Assembly: GCA_025331565.1 (NCBI GenBank)
Contig: JAFREQ010000046.1
Location: 2,482,501-2,546,500, forward strand
Length of the DNA stretch: 64,000 nucleotides
Reading direction: 5' to 3'
Source of the DNA: Holacanthus passer
Taxonomy: Eukaryota > Chordata > Actinopteri > Pomacanthidae
A program made the translations under genes and the position numbers. The notes beneath the pieces were generated by a model, which did not search any database, was not told the origin of the DNA, and worked only from the letters and a program-made list of their open reading frames with translations. Positions 60,201-64,000 of this stretch are shown one piece after another. Position 1 is the first letter of the stretch. Every line of letters starts with the position of its first letter.

Positions 60201-63200
60201 GTTTGAAATCATCAAATTTATTTAACACTTCACACACAATCACTTCATCTTCCACATATCAGACGTGCTGATGAGTTCAAAGTGAGCTCACACTTTGCTG
60301 TGTCCAGGTTCTACGGGCTCTCGGTGTGGTTCCCAGACGTCATCAAGCACCTGCAGGCCGACGAGTACGCCTCCAGGGTGAAGATTCACAACAACGAACG
60401 CATTGAAGACTTCACCTTTAACTTCACCCTGGAGAACCAGATCCACAGAAACGGAGTCTTTCTAAACGACAGGTGCACAAACTGTTATATTTGACCCCAG
60501 TTTTCTCAGGTGGAGGGATCAATGATGAAGAAAGGATTCAAATCATCTGCAGTGTTACACATGTGATCCAAACCTGTGAGCCTCCCCTGGCACAGTGTTG
60601 CTTTAAAGCCTCTCGTCCCGTCGTGGGACAGCAGGACTATTCGTCATTCCTGCAAACAACACACCGCTGCCGGTCGTATTAATCCTGCCTCCTTTATCTC
60701 CCACACCACCAGGAAATTAAAAGGCTTATCTCCTTCTCTCTTTCCTTCTTTCTCAGTCCCACTCGCACACAAACACGTCTTCTCCTGCTCCTCCTGGTTA
60801 TGATTCTCACTAACACAAAGGCCGGAGAGAAGACGCATCGAGAGGCTGTTTTTGTTTGTCCTCCGTCCTCAGTGGAGACAAGAATACACCTATAATAAGA
60901 GATTAAATCAAGACCAATGTCATGATACTGAGTACAGCAGCACGCAGCAGATTTAGATCAATAACAGACTGGTAAACGCTCTCATATCACTGTGGACGTA
61001 CTAAAGGATGAAAAAAGTGTCAATATCACCCTGTAAAATAGTTCAAGTAAAAGAAGAAGTACAAAAGTATGAGCAGCAAAATGTACTTACGCTATGAAAA
61101 ACTAAAAGTACTTTTAGTATTTCAGGTTGTTTTCATATTATTATATTCACAGCTGCTCAAGATGGAGCCAATTACTTCACTTTCTGATGACTTTATATAC
61201 TGGTTAGATCTGTAATGATGCCACATATTTTGGAAGTAGATTATTTAAAGTAATCTGTAAAGTAAAAAGTAACTACAGCTGTCAGATAAATTTAGAGGAG
61301 CAAAACAAGAAATATTTTCCTCTAAGATGTAATGGAGTACAAATATGACAAAAAGTACCTCAAATTAGACAGTAGTAAGTACAGTACTTAAGTAAATGTA
61401 CTTAGTTACATTCCATCTCTCTATCCTTGAACTTGATTTTGCACATCAACATCTGTCTCATATGTGAAAAGGTTTTATAAAATCGTTTGTGGATCCAGAG
61501 GAAGCTGCACAAATCTGTTAAATTAAAAGACTACAAGTTTGAAAATAATCTGTTGGTGTCGAGTTAGAACGAAGTGAACTGACCAGACTTTTTTGTTTAT
61601 CCACCGCGAGCATGACAAACCCAAATCTCCAATCTGACTGTTGGTGGTCGAGCTGCTTCGTGGGTTATGTAGGTGTTGACAAGGAGGAAGAATGAATAGA
61701 TAAAAAACATGATCCTTTTTTTGTTCCATTTAGCTTTTAACACAATGAAAGAAATAATTCAGTATCAGCACCTTTGCCGTCAGGAATATGTTTCCAATCC
61801 CTGTTAATCCTGTTTTAAAGCTTCATTCTTTGGATCCTCCTTATTAATCTCCTCCCCTGCCACCTCCACCTCTTCTCTCCTTCTCCTCTCTCAGGTTTAT
61901 CAGCATGAAGTTCAAAGCCGTCACATTCATCGACTCATTTTTCCTCAACTGCTATTTTGAAGACGTGTCCTCCGTCGGATCCTTCTTCAAAAACTGCACC
62001 TTTGTGGACTCGTTCTTTTACAACACGGGTGAGTCTACACCTGAGGAACACACCGACATGCAGAGGTGTTTCCTTCCAGGCCTGAAAATCCCATTACACC
62101 GAAAGCACCTCACACATAAGTCTCACTCAGTCTCTCTGTCTCTTTCTGACACTTCATTTTGTTTCTAATGTCCGAGCGTCTGGAGAACAAAGAATGGGTT
62201 TGAGCATTTATGGCTTTGCTTTATGTCGTTAAATTACTGCTTAACCTCTGCGCCCCGGCACAGATTGCCTTTCTGAACTCAGATGACTGTAGTAAACGGA
62301 GAGACCGAGCCAGGCCGGGCTGCACAGCTGAATTTCTAACCACGCAAATATTCCCGGAGTGATGCTTTTTATTCCTGCTGATGTTTTAGATACTTGCAAA
62401 AATCCAGGACGGAAACATGATTCTCATTTTCTGATGAATTCATCCCAGCATGTTTTGATAAAGACATTCAAACCAAGGTGCTTGCATCAGCACCAGAAAC
62501 ATCAAATCGCACCTTTATGAAATCCTGTTATAAAAGTGCAGTCCCATCATTTTGGGCCTGACGTAAACACAAGCAGGAAGAAAAGGAAGGACAGACGTTT
62601 CAAATGTTCTGAGAGGAGCTGGAGCTGAATCAGACCTTGTGGGAGCGATGGGTGGAAAAACGGTTCCCTCCAGCACTCAGGAAAGAGCTGAACGTGGAAA
62701 CAGCGAGGGCACGTCAGGTGGCTGGTAATGCCCCATGGGAAATGAAGTCTCTTTGCCCCCAGCAATGTGTCTGTGGGGAGCAGAGGATGAAGACAAACGA
62801 GGAGGGGCAGGATGAGGGAGGGAGGGAGGGAGGGAGGGGGAGCAGAGGTGAGAGAGGGGACGAGTTCTCTGTGCTGCAGCTGCTGACGTTTATTAATACC
62901 CTCTGTACATTTAGAGAGAGACAACACACATTTATGAACAGTAAAGTACACACTAGCTTAGCTTAGCATAAAGACTGGAAACAGGGGGAAACAGCTAGCC
63001 TGCCTCTGTGAATGTTCTCGCTAAGATTTTTTTTTTTACTGTTTAGACTTTAGTGATCATCTAATTAGACACAACTTTATTGAGGAATAAGCACAATGTG
63101 AGCACAACATAAACTAAACTACTAGAGATCTTAGTTTCTACTTTTGGGTCCCCTGGGGGTCAGGAGCCCCGGGGCAGTCACCTGCTTTGGTTGGTCATCC

Positions 63201-63896
63201 AACTTCAGAGGAGTCTAAAACCATCAATAAAAATTTATATATTTAAATACATGAATGAGATAAACTCATCCAGATTGACTCAGTATTCAGTTTCTGGAGC
63301 AGTGAGTTTGAGAATGAAAGCAGGTTTTTATATCTCACTGCAGAAGGTGACGGCAGCTACAAACGTGTCCTGGTGAATTATTCATACACTGAGTGAAAAC
63401 TGTAATCTTGTGTCACATTTACAGATATCGACGACGCCAAACTGACAAACTCGAAGGTGATCAACAGCTCCTTCCACCACAACAAGACGGGCTGTCAGAT
63501 GACGTTTGACGACGATTACAGCGCCTACTGGGTCTACTTTGTCAACTTCCTGGGGACGCTGGCCGTGCTGCCTGGAAACATCGTCTCTGCCCTCCTCATG
63601 GACAAAATAGGACGCCTCAGCATGTTGGGTATGACTTTTTCTTTGGGCTGTGAGCAGCTGCCTTTTCCTCCTGTCTCGATGTCGCCGACGTGAACGAGGC
63701 TGCTGTGTGTGTGACGTGTCGCGTTGTGTCCCGCAGGAGGCTCCATGGTGCTGTCAGGCATCAGCTGCTTCTTCCTGTGGTTCGGCACCAGCGAGTCCAT
63801 GATGATCTTCATGCTCTGTCTCTACAACGGCCTCAGCATCTCCGCCTGGAACTCGCTGGACGTGGTCACCACCGAGCTGTACCCGACAGACAGGAG
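42481..63896 (+). CDS. sv2c: sv2c, synaptic vesicle glycoprotein 2C: eleven coding exons, 3' end outside window
   Basis: SV2 proteins are 12-span major-facilitator-like glycoproteins of synaptic vesicles that regulate primed vesicles and synaptotagmin. The joined exons (42481-43087, 51646-51826, 53906-54057, 58063-58196, 58951-59040, 59121-59231, 59328-59416, 60308-60472, 61895-62028, 63425-63628, 63737-63896) give 2027 nt, or 675 residues plus two bases, with no stop and matched phases. The acidic cytosolic N-terminus spans residues 1-160. TM1 starts at about 161, MFS motif A (GGLSDKLGRK) is at 218-227 and PESPR is at 350-354. The large luminal loop runs from about 468 to 588 and TM8 from about 589. 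WLG after PNSGAG and the ADEEELAQQYEL stretch favour SV2C over SV2A/B, as does adjacency to cert1. About 55 C-terminal residues are missing. The start ATG has A at -3 and G at +4. Confidence 0.96.
43300..43344. repeat. Perfect 11-bp inverted repeat
   Basis: GCAGTGATGTC (43300-43310) and GACATCACTGC (43334-43344) surround a 23-nt loop that itself holds the palindrome GGAGTGTACTCC. Flanking TTCTCACCGACCAGCAGTG on the left is imperfectly complementary to CACTGCTGGGCGAGAA on the right side. Confidence 0.8.
43447..43920 (+). mobile_element. Tc1/mariner-like DNA transposon remnant with transposase N-terminus
   Basis: Starts at a TA dinucleotide (43445-43446) with CAGTGCTC, then follows the order of a common fish Tc1 element: a TTTGGCTTTTTTGACA stretch, GCATAAATATTCAGCCCC, a spacer with the CACCTG motif, and an ATG at 43806. 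The frame from that ATG reads MKTQEQLREEIIEKYKSGER before decay, matching the transposase paired-like DNA-binding start. The catalytic DDE part and right end are gone. It is inserted in an sv2c intron, in sense orientation. Assigned from recall of the consensus. Confidence 0.75.
45767..45797. repeat. (ATTC)n microsatellite
   Basis: CATTCATTCATT run of about seven imperfect units. Confidence 0.85.
47035..47285. repeat. Dispersed teleost repeat, unclassified
   Basis: Phrases such as CATCAGGACACCTTGAATGT, GTCCATCCACATG, TTTCAGTCTGGACCAA and CATTATCATCTCTGGAGCGA follow the order of a frequent fish repeat (ATCAGGACATCTGAAC..., AGTCTGGACCAAAG..., TTGCCATCCCTAGAGCC). Diverged copy. Confidence 0.5.
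48840..49185. repeat. Dispersed teleost repeat with GGGAGGAAGCCGGAG motif
   Basis: GGTCGATCCCAGCTGACTCT, GGGCGAGAGGCGGG, TTGGACTGTGGGAGGAAGCC and GAACATGCAAACTCCACACA occur in the fixed order of one of the best known fish interspersed repeats. The class is unsettled to my knowledge. It has no coding capacity. Confidence 0.75.
51646..51826 (+). CDS. sv2c: sv2c coding exon 2 (TM2-TM3, motif A)
   Basis: Residues 203-262 and part of 263: SIVYLGMMFGAFFWGGLSDK, then LGRKQ and TM3. The motif A aspartate is Asp222. The acceptor is TTTCCAG and the donor GG/GTGAGT. Confidence 0.96.
51827..53905 (+). other. sv2c: sv2c intron 2 (coding numbering)
   Basis: 2079 bp, AT-rich, with no feature recognised. 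Confidence 0.8.
53906..54057 (+). CDS. sv2c: sv2c coding exon 3 (TM4-TM5)
   Basis: Residues 264-313: IGGAVPIVFSYFAEVLAREK, then RGEHLSWLCMFW to IIPHY. Almost identical to mammalian SV2C by recall. The acceptor is CTGCAG and the donor G/GTGAGT. Confidence 0.96.
54773..54816. repeat. Perfect 14-bp GC-rich inverted repeat
   Basis: CGGCGCTCCCTGCT (54773-54786) and AGCAGGGAGCGCCG (54803-54816) are exact complements around a 16-nt loop. This is the strongest hairpin found in the window. Each arm also resembles a weak CTCF core (CCAGCAGGGAGCGC, one mismatch). Confidence 0.9.
55072..55096. repeat. 10-bp inverted repeat with 5-nt loop
   Basis: CATTGTGGAC and GTCCACAATG are perfect arms around TAGAG. 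Confidence 0.85.
56749..56888. repeat. (GT)n microsatellites
   Basis: GT-rich runs at 56749-56770 and 56867-56888. Confidence 0.9.
56959..57213. repeat. Opposed (GT)n and (CA)22 microsatellites
   Basis: A GT-rich run at 56959-57027 and a pure CA run at 57169-57213 are complementary arms about 140 bp apart. Confidence 0.92.
58063..58196 (+). CDS. sv2c: sv2c coding exon 4 (TM6, PESPR)
   Basis: Residues 315-358: WSFSMGSAYQFHSWRVFVVV, then a Cys/Ala-rich helix and PESPRFFLE. PESPR at 350-354 is the conserved end-of-TM6 motif of sugar-transporter-like MFS proteins. Ends in phase 0 at GAG/GTAAGA. Confidence 0.96.
58197..58950 (+). other. sv2c: sv2c intron 4 (coding numbering)
   Basis: 754 bp, with nothing recognised. 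Confidence 0.85.
58951..59040 (+). CDS. sv2c: sv2c coding exon 5 (cytosolic loop)
   Basis: Thirty codons in phase 0 (residues 359-388): MGKHDEAWMVLKHIHDTNMR, then ARGEPERVFT. Part of the central cytosolic loop. Confidence 0.95.
59121..59231 (+). CDS. sv2c: sv2c coding exon 6 (cytosolic loop)
   Basis: Thirty-seven codons in phase 0 (residues 389-425): VNRIKTPRQLDELVEMQNES, then ANPALKVLFKIKAELRG. Same length as the human exon, but the middle is divergent. The introns on either side are only 80 and 96 bp. Confidence 0.95.
59328..59416 (+). CDS. sv2c: sv2c coding exon 7
   Basis: Residues 426-454: IWLTFMRCFNYPVKDNTIKL, then AAVWFTLSF at the start of TM7. The acceptor is ATCATAG and the donor GG/GTAAGA. 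Confidence 0.95.
59417..60307 (+). other. sv2c: sv2c intron 7 (coding numbering)
   Basis: 891 bp, AT-rich. The open frame at 59638-59904 is hydrophobic and T-rich but has no homology I recognise. Confidence 0.85.
60308..60472 (+). CDS. sv2c: sv2c coding exon 8 (end of TM7, start of luminal domain)
   Basis: Residues 456-509: FYGLSVWFPDVIKHLQADEY and on to NGVFLND. It carries one N-glycosylation sequon (NFT, Asn493). The human protein has a second sequon four residues earlier, where fish has Asp489. The donor AG/GTGCAC is weaker than the others, but the phase fits the next exon exactly. Confidence 0.93.
60473..61894 (+). other. sv2c: sv2c intron 8 (coding numbering)
   Basis: 1422 bp, with an AGTA-type repeat in the middle and a pyrimidine-rich approach to the acceptor (CCTCCACCTCTTCTCTCC...CAG). 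Confidence 0.85.
61027..61424. mobile_element. Non-autonomous hAT-like element (AGTA-rich teleost repeat)
   Basis: AAGTACAAAAGTATGAGCAG, TAAAGTAACTACAGCTGTCA (approximate), TTTTCCTCTAAGATGTAATG and AGTAAATGTACTTAGTTACA occur in the order of a very common fish MITE rich in AGTA. Its right end normally reads GTACTTAGTTACTTTCCACCACTG; here the tip is changed to TTACATTCCATCTC. Terminal repeats and target duplication are not clear. Confidence 0.65.
61895..62028 (+). CDS. sv2c: sv2c coding exon 9 (luminal beta-helix)
   Basis: Residues 511-554: FISMKFKAVTFIDSFFLNCY, then the repeat continues to FFYNT. Phe or aromatic residues recur every fifth position, the pentapeptide-like pattern that builds the right-handed beta-helix of the SV2 luminal domain. 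One sequon (NCT, Asn543). In mammals this domain is the protein receptor for botulinum neurotoxin A. Confidence 0.95.
62816..62840 (+). repeat. (GGGA)n tract, G-quadruplex capable
   Basis: Six consecutive G-runs of at least three, separated by single A, on the sense strand of sv2c. Confidence 0.95.
62945..63015. repeat. Dispersed teleost repeat (TTAGCATAAAGACTGGAAAC type)
   Basis: AGCTTAGCATAAAGACTGGA, AACAGGGGGAAACAGC and TAGCCTG are in the same order as a frequent fish repeat. The downstream part is diverged. Confidence 0.7.
63425..63628 (+). CDS. sv2c: sv2c coding exon 10 (luminal domain end, TM8)
   Basis: Residues 556-622, ending the beta-helix with sequons at Asn568 (NSS) and Asn574 (NKT). 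TM8 follows (YWVYFVNFLGTLAVLPGNIV) and then a second motif-A-like DKIGRL. The donor is G/GTATGA. Confidence 0.96.
63737..63896 (+). CDS. sv2c: sv2c coding exon 11 (TM9-TM10)
   Basis: Residues 624-675 plus two bases: GSMVLSGISCFFLWFGTSES, then MMIFMLCLYNGLSISAWNSL and DVVTTELYPTDR. The ELYPT(D/E)xR motif is typical of sugar-transporter-like MFS proteins. The donor AG/GTACAT is weak. The final exon, coding the last two helices, lies past 64000. Confidence 0.95.
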
Positions 63897-64000
63897 GTAC
63901 ATACAACATGCAGAACTCAGATGGAGCTCAGCCACCTCTCACACATATCTATCATCCTTATACTAGTTTATATTTTAGCATTGTGGAGATTTTGAATTTG
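63897..64000 (+). other. sv2c: sv2c last visible intron, 5' part
   Basis: Intron sequence after the donor at 63897. No acceptor appears before the window ends. Confidence 0.75.

Larger units (their letters stand above)
62029..63424 (+). other. sv2c: sv2c intron 9 (coding numbering)
   Basis: 1396 bp, holding a (GGGA)n run at 62816-62840 and a dispersed repeat at 62945. Confidence 0.85.

Noticed and set aside
1..64000. CRISPR arrays, operons, bacterial mobile elements, rRNA genes.
   Set aside because: None present; this is spliced vertebrate DNA, and regularly spaced repeats are microsatellites or the 60-bp minisatellite.

Overview
This is a vertebrate nuclear DNA window, almost certainly from a ray-finned (teleost) fish. 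Two spliced genes can be read exon by exon against known vertebrate proteins. The sequence between them holds typical teleost material: many long CA/TG microsatellites, a Tc1-like transposon remnant with a recognisable transposase start, an AGTA-type hAT-like repeat, and several other dispersed fish repeats. Very short introns (80, 96 and 108 bp) sit beside introns of many kilobases. The species cannot be named from the sequence.

Layout. (1) 1-14500, minus strand: the 5' half of cert1 (col4a3bp), the ceramide transfer protein. Six coding exons give about 231 residues, covering the N-terminus, the whole PH domain and the serine-rich regulatory motif. The FFAT and START parts lie left of the window. 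A CpG-rich promoter with YY1-, NRF1-, CRE- and ETS-like sites lies near 14210-14470. (2) 14500-33500: intergenic sequence without a supported gene. It holds a solo LTR with a 5-bp target duplication inserted next to LINE-like sequence, a Harbinger-like transposase remnant, a 60-bp minisatellite and many simple repeats. (3) 33500-64000, plus strand: sv2c, synaptic vesicle glycoprotein 2C. A likely non-coding first exon ends near 33930. Eleven coding exons between 42481 and 63896 encode about 675 of roughly 730 residues; the last one runs out of the window before the final C-terminal exon.

The genes are divergent, with cert1 leftward and sv2c rightward. Their orientation and neighbourhood match human 5q13, from memory. 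In human, POLK, ANKDD1B and POC5 lie between them, and I recognised none of these here. The proteins do not work in one pathway: CERT1 carries ceramide from ER to Golgi, and SV2C is a transporter-like glycoprotein of synaptic vesicles. The best leads are structural: perfect inverted repeats, a nested transposon insertion, a possible promoter rearrangement next to cert1, G-quadruplex and polypyrimidine tracts, and one N-glycosylation site missing from the luminal domain. I did not find a convincing undescribed biological system.
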